NCBI RefSeq assembly: GCF_014697375.1
Contig: NZ_JACJRS010000038.1
Location: 1 to 51,853, forward strand
Direction: 5' to 3'
DNA: 51,853 nt
DNA from: Phormidium sp. FACHB-1136
GTDB lineage: Bacteria > Cyanobacteriota > Cyanobacteriia > Phormidesmidales > Phormidesmidaceae
This document shows, one piece after another, positions 8,277 to 16,429 of this stretch; the stretch's first letter is position 1, and the number at the start of each line of letters is the position of its first letter. Below the pieces are notes generated by a model. It worked only from the letters and a program-made list of their open reading frames with translations, was not told the origin of the DNA and did not search any database. The translations under genes and the position numbers were made by a program.

Positions 8277-8317
8277 CCACCCAAATCAAGCCGCAACCTC
8301 GCCACTGGAGATCACCG

Positions 8318-9163
8318 ATGACCGCACCCCTTGATATTCGTCCGACCCGATCAGGCTTTAATGTGGCCCGTTTGGGCCAACAGGCACTCAATTGGCTAAA
8401 GGGTCTGATTCCCCCCACGGTGGCCATTTTGATTTTTCTGGCCATTTGGCAAGTGCTGACCATGGGGCCTAGCGCCACCCTGCCGACCCCTATCCGCACA
8501 GTTCAAGATACCTGGGAACTGATTATCAATCCCTTTTTTGACTATGGCGGCACCGATAAGGGCTTGTTTTGGCAGGTGTTCACCAGTCTGCAACGGGTAG
8601 CCATCGGATTTTCCTTGGCGGCGGTAGCGGGTGTAGCCCTTGGCATTTTGGTGGGAACCAGTCCACTGATGTATAGCGCCCTTGACCCCATTTTCCAAAT
8701 TTTGAGAACGGTGCCTCCTCTGGCTTGGTTGCCCATTTCCTTGGCGGCCCTTCAGCAGGCAGGGCCAGCTTCTATCTTCGTGATTTTTATTACCGCCATT
8801 TGGCCCATCATCATCAACACCACCGAAGGTGTTCGCCAAATTCCCCAGGACTATAACAACGTTGCCAAAGTTCTAAAACTCTCCAAGCCCACCTACTTCT
8901 TCAAGATTCTGTTTCCCGCCACGGTGCCCTATATTTTCACCGGGCTTCGCATCGGGATTGGCCTGTCTTGGCTGGCCATCGTAGCGGCAGAAATGTTGAT
9001 TGGTGGCGTCGGCATCGGCTTCTTTATCTGGGATTCCTGGAACAGTTCCCGCATCAGCGACATTATCATCGCCATTGTCTACGTCGGTGTTGTGGGTCTG
9101 CTGCTGGATCGGTTGATTGTCTTTATCGGCACTTTAGTTCTACCTGAAGAACAGAAGAAATAG
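8318..9163 (+). CDS. nrtB: Nitrate ABC transporter permease
   Basis: 281 residues of the BPD_transp_1 family. Six hydrophobic segments are visible, with the cytoplasmic EAA loop in the region TEGVRQIPQDYNNVAKVLKLS that couples to the ATPases. ATG 8318 is used: GGAG lies 7 bases upstream, while the open frame from TTG 8231 reads through the repeat element and is not protein-like. It should form the channel, probably as a dimer, contacted by one NrtC and one NrtD ATPase. It follows nrtA after 147 bases. Confidence 0.94.
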   Translation: MTAPLDIRPTRSGFNVARLGQQALNWLKGLIPPTVAILIFLAIWQVLTMGPSATLPTPIRTVQDTWELIINPFFDYGGTDKGLFWQVFTSLQRVAIGFSLAAVAGVALGILVGTSPLMYSALDPIFQILRTVPPLAWLPISLAALQQAGPASIFVIFITAIWPIIINTTEGVRQIPQDYNNVAKVLKLSKPTYFFKILFPATVPYIFTGLRIGIGLSWLAIVAAEMLIGGVGIGFFIWDSWNSSRISDIIIAIVYVGVVGLLLDRLIVFIGTLVLPEEQKK

Positions 9164-9175
9164 CCTCCTCACCTA

Positions 9176-9212
9176 GCCCTCACCCCCAGCCCCTCTCCCA
9201 TGGGGAGAGGGG
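9176..9212. repeat. Solo hairpin repeat, type B half
   Basis: GCCCTCACCCCCAGCCCCTC followed by TCCCATGGGGAGAGGGG forms one hairpin. It matches one arm of the full two-hairpin elements at 22763-22858 and 32873-32967. It sits just after nrtB in a 290-base gap before nrtC; the rest of that gap shows no gene, only a fragment resembling the GCAATGCACC repeat near 9325-9345. Confidence 0.8.
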
Positions 9213-9453
9213 AACTGTAAGGGAAATCCTAGGGTTCTTTGACTTAATCCAAGACGGTAACAAATCATCCAAACAAGAACCCTAAAGTCTGGTTTAAATA
9301 GAGCATCTCGCAGGGTGTATTAGCCAAGCAATGCACCACCAAATTAACTACGCTACACCACATAGCTTTGTTGGATTCTGCCATCGCGCCACCCAACCTA
9401 CACCAATTCAATCTTGCCTCCCCAGTCCCAAATCCCCAATCTCCTAAAGAACC

Positions 9454-11448
9454 ATGGCTGTTTTTGTTGAAGTTGACCACGTTGATCGCGTCTTTAACCT
9501 GCCCAATGGTGGGGAATATATTGCCCTAAAAAATATTGATCTGCATATTCATAAAGGGGAATTTGTTTCCCTGGTGGGCCACTCTGGCTGCGGCAAGTCG
9601 ACCCTGCTGAACATTCTGTCCGGCTTAGATCAACCCAGTGCTGGCGGCATTGTTCTAGAGGGGCGGCAGGTGACGGAACCTGGTCCAGACCGCATGGTGG
9701 TGTTCCAAAATTACTCTCTCCTGCCCTGGCTAACGGTGCGCCAAAACATCGAGCTAGCGGTGGATCAGGTGATGGGGCACCATCCCAAGGCGGTGCGCAA
9801 GCGGATGGTGGATCACCACATTGAGATGGTGGGTTTGCAAAAGGCGGCAGAGAAGCGACCGGGGCAAATTTCCGGCGGGATGAAGCAGCGGGTGGCCATT
9901 GCCCGTGCCCTGGCGATTCGGCCTAAGCTGCTGCTGCTGGATGAACCCTTTGGGGCGCTGGATGCCCTGACAAGAGGCGGCTTGCAGGAACAGCTCATGC
10001 AGATTTGCCAAGAGCACGAGGTGACCTGTGTGATGGTAACCCACGATGTGGACGAGGCGCTGCTGCTGAGCGACCGCATTGTACTGATGACCAACGGCCC
10101 CGAAGCCCACGTCGGCCAGATTGTGGATGTGCCCTTCCCCCGCCCCCGCGAGCGCATGGAAGTAGTGAAGCACCCCAACTACTACAGCCTGCGCAACGAG
10201 ATTGTTTACTTCCTGAACCAACAAAAGCGGGCCAAGCTGCAACGGAGCAAGCCCGTGGTGGCGGTTCCAGCCAACGGCCTAGAGAAGGTGAATCTAGAAC
10301 TGGGCTTTATCCCCCTGGTGGACTGTGCGCCGCTGATTGTGGCCAAGGAAAAGGGCCTGTTTGAAGCCAACGGCCTCAGCCAAGTGACCCTCAACCGGGA
10401 GCCAAGCTGGAATGCCATTGCCGATGGCGTCACCAGCGGTCGGCTAGATGCCTCGATGATGGTGGCCGGGATGCCCCTGGGCATTACCCTGGGCTACGGC
10501 AACCAGCGCCCCACTCCGATGGTGAGTGCCCTCACCCTCAGCCGCAACGGCAATGCCATTACCTTCAGCAAGCGGCTTTACGACCAGGGCGTGCGTTCCC
10601 TGGCCGATTTCAAAGCGGCCCTCGACCGTCGGCCCGACCAAGTCCACACCCTGGCGGCGGTGCATCCTACCTCCATGCACAACCTGCTGCTGCGCTACTG
10701 GCTGGCGGCTGGCGGCATCGACCCCGACCGCGACGTGAGCGTGACGGTGATTCCTCCGGCCCAGATGGCCTCGAACCTGAAGTCGGGTACCATCGACGGC
10801 TATTGTGTGGGCGAACCCTGGAATGCCCGTGCCGTGGCTGAGGGCCAAGGCGTGGTGATGGCCGTCGACAACGACATCTGGCCAGGACATATTGAAAAGG
10901 TGCTGGGCGTCACGGAAGCCTGGGCTAACCAATATCCCAAAACCCACGTTGCCCTAGTGAAGGCGCTGCTAGAAGCCTGCGAATACTGCGACGACCGCCG
11001 CAACCGGGAAGAAATCGCCGAAATGCTGGCCCGTCCAGAATACGTCGGTGCCGATGAAACCCTGATTCGCCAAGGCTTTGTTGACCCCTACGACCGGGGC
11101 GACGGCAGCGAACCGCAGCAAGTCCTCAACTACATCCAGTTCTTTACGGGCAAAACCAACTTCCCCGATGTTACCGAGGCGGTGTGGATGATGACTCAAA
11201 TGGCCCGCTGGGGCATCACCCCCTTCCCCCGCAACTGGCTAGAAATTGCTGAACGGGTGAAGCGCTCCGACATCTTTGGCCAAGCCGCCCGCGAACTGGG
11301 TCTGCTCGATATTGGCCGCGACCGCCACGCCATCACCCTCTTCGACGGCATCTCCTTCGACCCCGACCATCCCCTCGACTACCTCAAGCAATTCCCCATC
11401 AAACGCGACCTCCGCATCGAGGAAATGCCAATGGAAAGCCGCCGATAA
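9454..11448 (+). CDS. nrtC: Nitrate transporter ATPase fused to an NrtA-like domain
   Basis: 664 residues in two parts. Residues 1-250 are an ABC ATPase: Walker [10 protein letters not shown] (42-50), signature [15 protein letters not shown], Walker [13 protein letters not shown] and the switch histidine in MVTHDVDEA. Residues from about 280 are an NrtA-like binding domain ([32 protein letters not shown]) without signal peptide, so it stays in the cytoplasm. In this family it is the regulatory part through which ammonium inhibits nitrate uptake. Length is typical of NrtC. The homologous CmpC has the same architecture, so specificity rests on NrtA and the promoter. Confidence 0.94.
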   Translation: MAVFVEVDHVDRVFNLPNGGEYIALKNIDLHIHKGEFVSLVGHSGCGKSTLLNILSGLDQPSAGGIVLEGRQVTEPGPDRMVVFQNYSLLPWLTVRQNIELAVDQVMGHHPKAVRKRMVDHHIEMVGLQKAAEKRPGQISGGMKQRVAIARALAIRPKLLLLDEPFGALDALTRGGLQEQLMQICQEHEVTCVMVTHDVDEALLLSDRIVLMTNGPEAHVGQIVDVPFPRPRERMEVVKHPNYYSLRNEIVYFLNQQKRAKLQRSKPVVAVPANGLEKVNLELGFIPLVDCAPLIVAKEKGLFEANGLSQVTLNREPSWNAIADGVTSGRLDASMMVAGMPLGITLGYGNQRPTPMVSALTLSRNGNAITFSKRLYDQGVRSLADFKAALDRRPDQVHTLAAVHPTSMHNLLLRYWLAAGGIDPDRDVSVTVIPPAQMASNLKSGTIDGYCVGEPWNARAVAEGQGVVMAVDNDIWPGHIEKVLGVTEAWANQYPKTHVALVKALLEACEYCDDRRNREEIAEMLARPEYVGADETLIRQGFVDPYDRGDGSEPQQVLNYIQFFTGKTNFPDVTEAVWMMTQMARWGITPFPRNWLEIAERVKRSDIFGQAARELGLLDIGRDRHAITLFDGISFDPDHPLDYLKQFPIKRDLRIEEMPMESRR

Positions 11449-11523
11449 TTTGGGCATCTAAATCCCCCGTACGGGCGCACGGCGGTGCGCCCCAACCCAA
11501 CCCCTAATCCCCAATTCTTGACC

Positions 11524-12363
11524 ATGCAAGTGCTAAACTCCCTCACCCAATCCCCCACCGATTCCCTCACCCAGGAACCGTTTCTCGTCATTGACAACCT
11601 CTCGAAGGTCTACCCCACCCCGACCGGAGAATACGTGGTGCTCGATGGCATCAACCTAACGGTGCAGGAGGGGGAATTTGTCTGCGTCATCGGCCACTCC
11701 GGCTGCGGCAAATCTACCCTGCTGGATATGGTGGCGGGTTTTCGGCAACCCACCGAAGGCCAGGTACGCCTAGAAACCCAGCCGATCCAAGAACCCGGCC
11801 CCGACCGCATGGTGGTATTCCAAAACTATTCCCTGCTGCCCTGGCTGACGGCCTACGAAAACATTTATCTGGGCGTGGATTCCGTCTTCCCCAACAAGCC
11901 AGAAAAGGTGAAGAAGCGCATCGTCATGGAGCATCTGGCCCTGGTTGGCCTAGAGGAAGCCGCCCACAAAAAACCCGGTGCCCTCTCCGGCGGCATGAAG
12001 CAGCGGGTCTGCATTGCCCGTGCCCTGGCCCTGCGGCCCAAGGTGCTGATTTTGGACGAACCCTTCGGTGCCCTCGACCCCATCACCCGCGAGGAACTTC
12101 AGGAAGAGCTACTCAAAATTTGGCAAGACCACAAAATCACTGTGTTGATGATCACCCACGACATCGATGAAGCCCTGTTTTTGGCCGACCGGGTGGTGAT
12201 GATGACCAACGGCCCCGCCGCCCAAATTGGCGAAATTATGACCGTGCCCTTCGCCCGCCCCCGCGACCGCAGCCGCATCATGGAAGACCCCCGCTTCTAC
12301 GAACTCCGCAACGAAGCTCTCGACTTCCTCTACCACCGCTACGCCCACGACGACACCGAATAA
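11524..12363 (+). CDS. nrtD: Nitrate transporter ATPase
   Basis: 279-residue ABC ATPase with Walker [10 protein letters not shown] (57-65), signature [15 protein letters not shown], Walker [12 protein letters not shown] and the histidine of MITHDIDEA. It partners NrtC on NrtB. ATG 11524 is chosen because the upstream in-frame codons from 11485 are proline-rich and unlike the family. It is 75 bases after nrtC and is the last gene of the cluster. A hairpin follows, then thf1 converges from the other strand. No nirA or narB follows, unlike many cyanobacterial nitrate operons. Confidence 0.94.
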   Translation: MQVLNSLTQSPTDSLTQEPFLVIDNLSKVYPTPTGEYVVLDGINLTVQEGEFVCVIGHSGCGKSTLLDMVAGFRQPTEGQVRLETQPIQEPGPDRMVVFQNYSLLPWLTAYENIYLGVDSVFPNKPEKVKKRIVMEHLALVGLEEAAHKKPGALSGGMKQRVCIARALALRPKVLILDEPFGALDPITREELQEELLKIWQDHKITVLMITHDIDEALFLADRVVMMTNGPAAQIGEIMTVPFARPRDRSRIMEDPRFYELRNEALDFLYHRYAHDDTE

Positions 12364-12396
12364 GCGAAGGCATCCATCAAGAGTCAACCTCCACCT

Positions 12397-12426
12397 CAGC
12401 CGATCTCCTTGCGGGGAAATCGGCTG
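12397..12426. terminator. Hairpin between converging nrtD and thf1
   Basis: CAGCCGAT (12397-12404) pairs with ATCGGCTG (12419-12426). It lies between two convergent stops, so it may act for both strands, but it lacks a T-run. Confidence 0.5.
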
Positions 12427-12447
12427 GGGTTACCCGTGAAGGGCGCA

Positions 12448-13197
12448 CTAACCTGCGTTCTCGCCACCCTCGGCGGGGGTAGGAACAGCTTCCACCACCT
12501 CGGCGGCTTCGGCTTCGGCGGCTTTCTGGCGGTCTTCGCGCTTTTTGCGTTCGGCGGCCAGCATGTCCTTCATCACTTCCTGGGCCTGGGCGAACTTCTC
12601 GATGTTGCTGCGGTAGAGTTCCAAATCCTTGGAGAGCTTATCCGCCGAGAAGTTGAGCTTGCCCGTAAGATCCCTCAGTAGGGCCTCAAAGGATTCCTTG
12701 TTTTTGAGCAGGTCTTCCCCAGCGACGGCTTCGATTAGGGTGTAGAGGCCAATGCCAAAGGGACGGCTGTACTTGAATTTTTCCTTGGTGGCCACGGTGC
12801 CGAGGGTGCCGCGCAGTCCGCCGCTGTGGGCCGCTTCCGCCAGGTTGTCAAACTGGGCTTTGAGGTCGTCGAGGGATTGCCCCGCTACGGCGGCTTTCAT
12901 GGCTTCGGCATCGCCCCGGTACTGTTCGGGGGAGCTTTGTACCGAACGACAGAGGGCATTAAAAATAGACGCCTTATCGCTTTCGGGTTCGTAGCCTTCC
13001 ATGAAGCGATCAAAGGTGGTAACGATACCCAGGGCGTAGAGGGGATCGTAGGCGAAATCGGCGTTGACCGAGAGCAGGAGCATTTCCACCAAAAGCTCGT
13101 CCACCACACGACGGTAAATGGAGTTGATGGGGCGGGTGTGGTGAGCGTAGAACTCCCGCTTGGCGTCAGAAACCGTGCGTACAGGTGCGTTATTCAC
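12448..13197 (-). CDS. thf1: Thylakoid formation protein Thf1/Psb29
   Basis: 249 residues. VRTVSDAKREFYAHHTRPINSIYRRVVDELLVE at the N-terminus is diagnostic of Psb29/Thf1, an all-helical protein that works with FtsH proteases in photosystem II repair and thylakoid formation in cyanobacteria and chloroplasts. The C-terminal 60 residues form a charged coiled coil (AAERKKREDRQKAAEAEAAEVV) followed by a flexible Pro/Glu tail, as usual for the family. It is expressed toward nrtD and is followed upstream by a 300-base gap with repeats. Confidence 0.94.
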   Translation of the reverse strand: MNNAPVRTVSDAKREFYAHHTRPINSIYRRVVDELLVEMLLLSVNADFAYDPLYALGIVTTFDRFMEGYEPESDKASIFNALCRSVQSSPEQYRGDAEAMKAAVAGQSLDDLKAQFDNLAEAAHSGGLRGTLGTVATKEKFKYSRPFGIGLYTLIEAVAGEDLLKNKESFEALLRDLTGKLNFSADKLSKDLELYRSNIEKFAQAQEVMKDMLAAERKKREDRQKAAEAEAAEVVEAVPTPAEGGENAG

Positions 13198-13331
13198 AGC
13201 CGAATGTCAAAAAATACAATGATCCCATTGTCCCGTGTGACTGTGCCTTTGCCAACCCAGGGAGACCGTACTCGGCCCCAAGCAGCCCTATACTCTTACC
13301 CTCAATCTCTTTACTATCGTCATACCTGGTC

Positions 13332-13407
13332 GATCCCCCTAAATCCCCCTTAAAAAGGGGGACTTTGAATCCAGTTCCCCCCTTCATAAGGGGGGCTAGG
13401 GGGGATC
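13332..13407. repeat. Two-hairpin GC-rich repeat, type A copy 2
   Basis: Same layout as the copy at 8198-8276: GATCCCCCTAAATCCCCCTT start, central GGGGGACTTTGA, TCCAGTTCCCCCCTTC then an AAGGGGGGC arm and GGGGGGATC end. Loop bases differ (TAAAA) while stems are kept, which suggests selection or recent spread. Confidence 0.92.
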
Positions 13408-13456
13408 ACCCCTAGGAACTAAGCAGAGAATAGAGACGTGTGTATGAGCAGTAGCC

Positions 13457-13504
13457 TCCCTGGGAGAGGGGCTGGGGGTGTAGCTTGCTTCCCGCAGGGT
13501 GGGA
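13457..13504. repeat. Hybrid repeat: type B half plus AGCTTGCTTCCCG tail
   Basis: TCCCTGGGAGAGGGGCTGGG is a type B half-hairpin, followed by TAGCTTGCTTCCCGCAGGGT. The same join (CTGGGGGTGTAGCTTGCTTC) occurs at about 28438-28457, so this is a reproducible composite unit. Confidence 0.75.
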
Positions 13505-13509
13505 TTCCT

Positions 13510-14166
13510 CTAACCCTTGGCCATGCGGGCTTTCATGCGATCCCGGAAGGCGGCGATCATTTCCTCGGTGGGTTGGGTGGCTTGCCATGCGGGGCGGGCG
13601 ACGAGGCGGGCCGTCCAGGCTTGCAGGGTGGGGTAGTTGGCCATGGGCAGACCCATTTTCTCGAACCAGGGGGAGAAGGTACCCGCCACAATATCGGCCA
13701 GGGTGAGCTGGTCGCCACCGAAGAAGTCGCCCTCGCCCAGTTTGTCGGCGTAGAACTTGAGGACGCCGTCGATTTTTTGCTTGGCCTGCTCCACCGCTTC
13801 GGGGGATTCCGTCCCAAAGCCCATCATTTCCTTAAACAGGGGCGTCATGGCGGGGTTGAGTTCGTTCAGGGTCACCATTTCCACCATGCGGGTGTTGGCC
13901 AGGGCGATGGGGTCGCTGGGCAGCAGGGCCGGGGTGGGATACTTGGCTTCGAGGTAGTCCAAAATGGCGAAGGATTCAATCACCGAAAAACCGTCATCCA
14001 CCAGCACCGGGATGTGGTGAAAGGGGTTCAGAGCCAGGAATTCCGGCTTGAATTGGTCACCGCCGAGGTTCATCTCCACCGCCTCAAAGGTCAAACCCTT
14101 TTCGAGCAGGGCCACCCAAACCCGGCGAGAATTGACAGACAGCGGCGTGTGGTAGAAGGTCAGCAT
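13510..14166 (-). CDS. Glutathione S-transferase family protein
   Basis: 218 residues with the two GST domains. Residues 1-80 have the thioredoxin fold: MLTFYHTPLSVNSRRVWVAL with Ser10 or Asn12 near the glutathione thiol, the cis-proline in HHIPVLVDD and the glutathione-contact pair in SVIESFAILDYLE. The C-terminal helical domain includes LTLADIVAGTFSPW, the usual N-capping motif. The substrate is unknown; detoxification of electrophiles or peroxides is the general role. It is divergent from the CobA-HemD gene with 116 bases between. Confidence 0.9.
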   Translation of the reverse strand: MLTFYHTPLSVNSRRVWVALLEKGLTFEAVEMNLGGDQFKPEFLALNPFHHIPVLVDDGFSVIESFAILDYLEAKYPTPALLPSDPIALANTRMVEMVTLNELNPAMTPLFKEMMGFGTESPEAVEQAKQKIDGVLKFYADKLGEGDFFGGDQLTLADIVAGTFSPWFEKMGLPMANYPTLQAWTARLVARPAWQATQPTEEMIAAFRDRMKARMAKG

Positions 14167-14282
14167 GGTTGCAGCTCGTAATGGGGACGGGGGACGGTCG
14201 GCAAAACTGCCGAGTAGACGTAACGTTCCTCGGTAGGATGAAGGGGGCTACCCTAGCCCATCCTACGACGAATGTTTGACCG

Positions 14283-15836
14283 ATGACCCAGCCGGGAACC
14301 GTTTACATTGTGGGCGCTGGCCCAGGCCGCATGGATTACCTCACCCTGCGGGGGCACGACCTGTTGCAGCGGGCCGATTGCCTGGTGCATGACGCCTTGG
14401 TGGATGCCGATCTGCTGACGCTGTTGCCTCCCCATTGCCAGGTGCTTGAGGTGGGTAAGCGGGGCGGCCAACCCAGCACCCCCCAGGCCGACATTGACGC
14501 GCTTTTGGTGCGGCTCTGTCAGGCGGGTCATCAAGTGGTGCGGCTGAAGAGCGGCGATCCGTTTATCTTTGGGCGAACAACCTCGGAAATTCAGGCGCTG
14601 CGGGAGGCAAGCTGTCCCTTTGAGGTGGTGCCCGGTATTTCCTCGGCCTTGGCGGCTCCGCTGTTGGCGGGGATTCCCTTGACCGATCCGGTGTGGAGCC
14701 ACGGTTTTGGGGTTGTCACCGCCCACGATCCCGACCTGCTCGATTGGCCTGCCCTCGCCGCCCTCCATACCCTGGTGGTGTTGATGGGCAGTCAGCACCT
14801 CGACGAAATTGTTCACCGCCTGCAAAACAACGGCTGCCGAGGCGATATGCCCGTGGCCATCATTCGCTGGGGCGGCCATGAGCAACAGCAGGTCTGGGAG
14901 GGCACTCTGCTCAGCATTCGCCAGGTGGTGAGAGGCCAAACCCTTTCCCCCTGCGTGATGGTCTTCGGCGAAGTGGTCAAACTCCGCCCCTACCTGACTT
15001 CCCCCATCCCCCCGTCCCCCCCTCTCTCCCTCGCTCAATCTTCCCTTCACCAAAAGACCATCCTCATCACCCGTGCCGCTGGCCAAAACAGCCAGTTTGC
15101 CGACCTTCTTACGGCCCAAGGTGCCCAGGTAATCGAGCTTCCTGCCCTAGAAATTCGGCCTCCGGCGAGTTGGGACGCCGTGGATCAGTCCATTGAGCAG
15201 ATAGATACCTTTAACTGGCTGATTCTCACCTCGGCCAATGCGGTGAATTTTTTCCTAGATCGACTGCTGGAACTGGGGCGAGATCTGCGGGCGCTGAAGG
15301 CCCTGAAAATTGCCGTGGTGGGCACCAAAACCGCCGCCGTCCTCAAACAGCGGGGACTGTTGCCCGACTTTGTGCCGCCGGATTTTGTGGCGGATTCCTT
15401 GGTCAGCGATTTCCCTGCGAACGTGGCCGGACAGCGGATTCTCTTTCCACGGGTGGAGAGCGGCGGGCGCGAGATCCTGGTGAAGGAATTTTCCGCCGCT
15501 GGGGCCGAGGTGGTGGAGGTAGCGGCCTACGAATCAGGCTGTCCTCTAGTGCCGGATGCAGCGGCAATCCAAGCGATTCGTCAGCATCAGATTGATGTGA
15601 TTACCTTCGCCAGTTCCAAAACGGTGGTGCATACAGCCCAGCTTTTGGAGCAGGGGCTTGGCCCCGATTGGCGGCAATATTTAGAAGGCATGGCGGTGGC
15701 CTCCATTGGCCCCAAAACCTCGGATACCTGCCGGGATCGACTGGGCCGAGTAGACCTTGAACCCGCCGAATACACTTTGGATGCCCTAACGGAGGCGATT
15801 GTGGCATGGGCCAGCGCAGCATCAACCAACCCATGA
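14283..15836 (+). CDS. cobA-hemD: Uroporphyrinogen-III methyltransferase / uroporphyrinogen-III synthase fusion
   Basis: 517 residues in two enzymes. Residues 1-245 are a SAM-dependent uroporphyrinogen methylase: VYIVGAGPGRMDYLT, VRLKSGDPFIFGR and EVVPGISSALAAPLLAGIPLT are the SUMT motifs that give precorrin-2 for siroheme and cobalamin. After a proline/serine linker (about 246-262), residues 263-517 are uroporphyrinogen III synthase (ILITRAAGQNSQFADLL, FNWLILTSANAV, ASIGPKTSDTC). Having both on one chain would place the branch point of tetrapyrrole synthesis under one gene. Siroheme is the cofactor of ferredoxin-nitrite reductase, which connects this gene to the nearby nitrate importer. It overlaps coaE by 4 bases (ATGA). 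Confidence 0.93.
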   Translation: MTQPGTVYIVGAGPGRMDYLTLRGHDLLQRADCLVHDALVDADLLTLLPPHCQVLEVGKRGGQPSTPQADIDALLVRLCQAGHQVVRLKSGDPFIFGRTTSEIQALREASCPFEVVPGISSALAAPLLAGIPLTDPVWSHGFGVVTAHDPDLLDWPALAALHTLVVLMGSQHLDEIVHRLQNNGCRGDMPVAIIRWGGHEQQQVWEGTLLSIRQVVRGQTLSPCVMVFGEVVKLRPYLTSPIPPSPPLSLAQSSLHQKTILITRAAGQNSQFADLLTAQGAQVIELPALEIRPPASWDAVDQSIEQIDTFNWLILTSANAVNFFLDRLLELGRDLRALKALKIAVVGTKTAAVLKQRGLLPDFVPPDFVADSLVSDFPANVAGQRILFPRVESGGREILVKEFSAAGAEVVEVAAYESGCPLVPDAAAIQAIRQHQIDVITFASSKTVVHTAQLLEQGLGPDWRQYLEGMAVASIGPKTSDTCRDRLGRVDLEPAEYTLDALTEAIVAWASAASTNP

Positions 15837-16429
15837 CCCACCAGCGGATTATCGGCCTAACCGGGGGCATCGCCACGGGCAAATCCACCGTGTCTCGGTA
15901 TCTCCAGGAAGCCCACCAGATCCCGGTGCTGGATGCCGATGTCTATGCACGACAGGCGGTGGAGGTGGGTTCCCCGGTGTTGGGGGCGATTGTGGCTCGC
16001 TACGGTGCGGCGATGCTTGAGACGGATGGCTCTCTGAATCGCGGCAGGTTGGGGGAGGTGGTGTTTAACGATGCCCAGGAAAAAGCGTGGCTAGAGCAGC
16101 AGATTCATCCTGTGGTGCGCCAATGTTTTCAGTCAGCTATGGCGGATTTGGCCGATGCGCCCATTGTGGCTCAGGCTATCCCCCTGTTGTTTGAGGCAGG
16201 TTTAACGGATCAAGTCACAGAAATTTGGGTCGTGGCCTGCATCCATGACCAGCAGCGCCAGCGGTTGATGGAGCGCAATGGTTTGACCGTGGCACAGGCC
16301 GAGTCCCGAATTGCCAGCCAGATGCCCCTAGCCGAAAAAATTGCCCTAGCCGATAGGGTGCTGGATAATTCTGGCGACTTGGAAACCCTATTCCGCCAGG
16401 TGGATCAGGCGTTGGAGCAAGGCGGCTAA
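15833..16429 (+). CDS. coaE: Dephospho-CoA kinase
   Basis: 198 residues catalysing the last step of coenzyme A synthesis. GLTGGIATGKST (residues 8-19) is the P-loop, VLDADVYARQAVE the substrate-binding acid, and AIPLLFEAGLTD the conserved lid region. ATG 15833 overlaps the stop of cobA-hemD (ATGA), a sign of translational coupling. The 3' end overlaps the convergent methylase-like gene by 42 bases, so both reading frames share sequence there. Length is normal. Confidence 0.93.
   Translation: MTHQRIIGLTGGIATGKSTVSRYLQEAHQIPVLDADVYARQAVEVGSPVLGAIVARYGAAMLETDGSLNRGRLGEVVFNDAQEKAWLEQQIHPVVRQCFQSAMADLADAPIVAQAIPLLFEAGLTDQVTEIWVVACIHDQQRQRLMERNGLTVAQAESRIASQMPLAEKIALADRVLDNSGDLETLFRQVDQALEQGG

Larger units (their letters stand above)
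13198..13509. other. Repeat-filled gap between thf1 and the glutathione S-transferase gene
   Basis: The first 130 bases should hold the thf1 promoter. The remainder is a type A two-hairpin repeat (13332-13407) and a hybrid repeat (13457-13504). No gene is seen. Confidence 0.6.

Noticed and set aside
6842-12363. Bicarbonate transporter cmpABCD instead of nrtABCD
   Set aside because: Lys269 in NrtA and the exact NtcA promoter favour nitrate; no CmpR-type LysR gene lies alongside.
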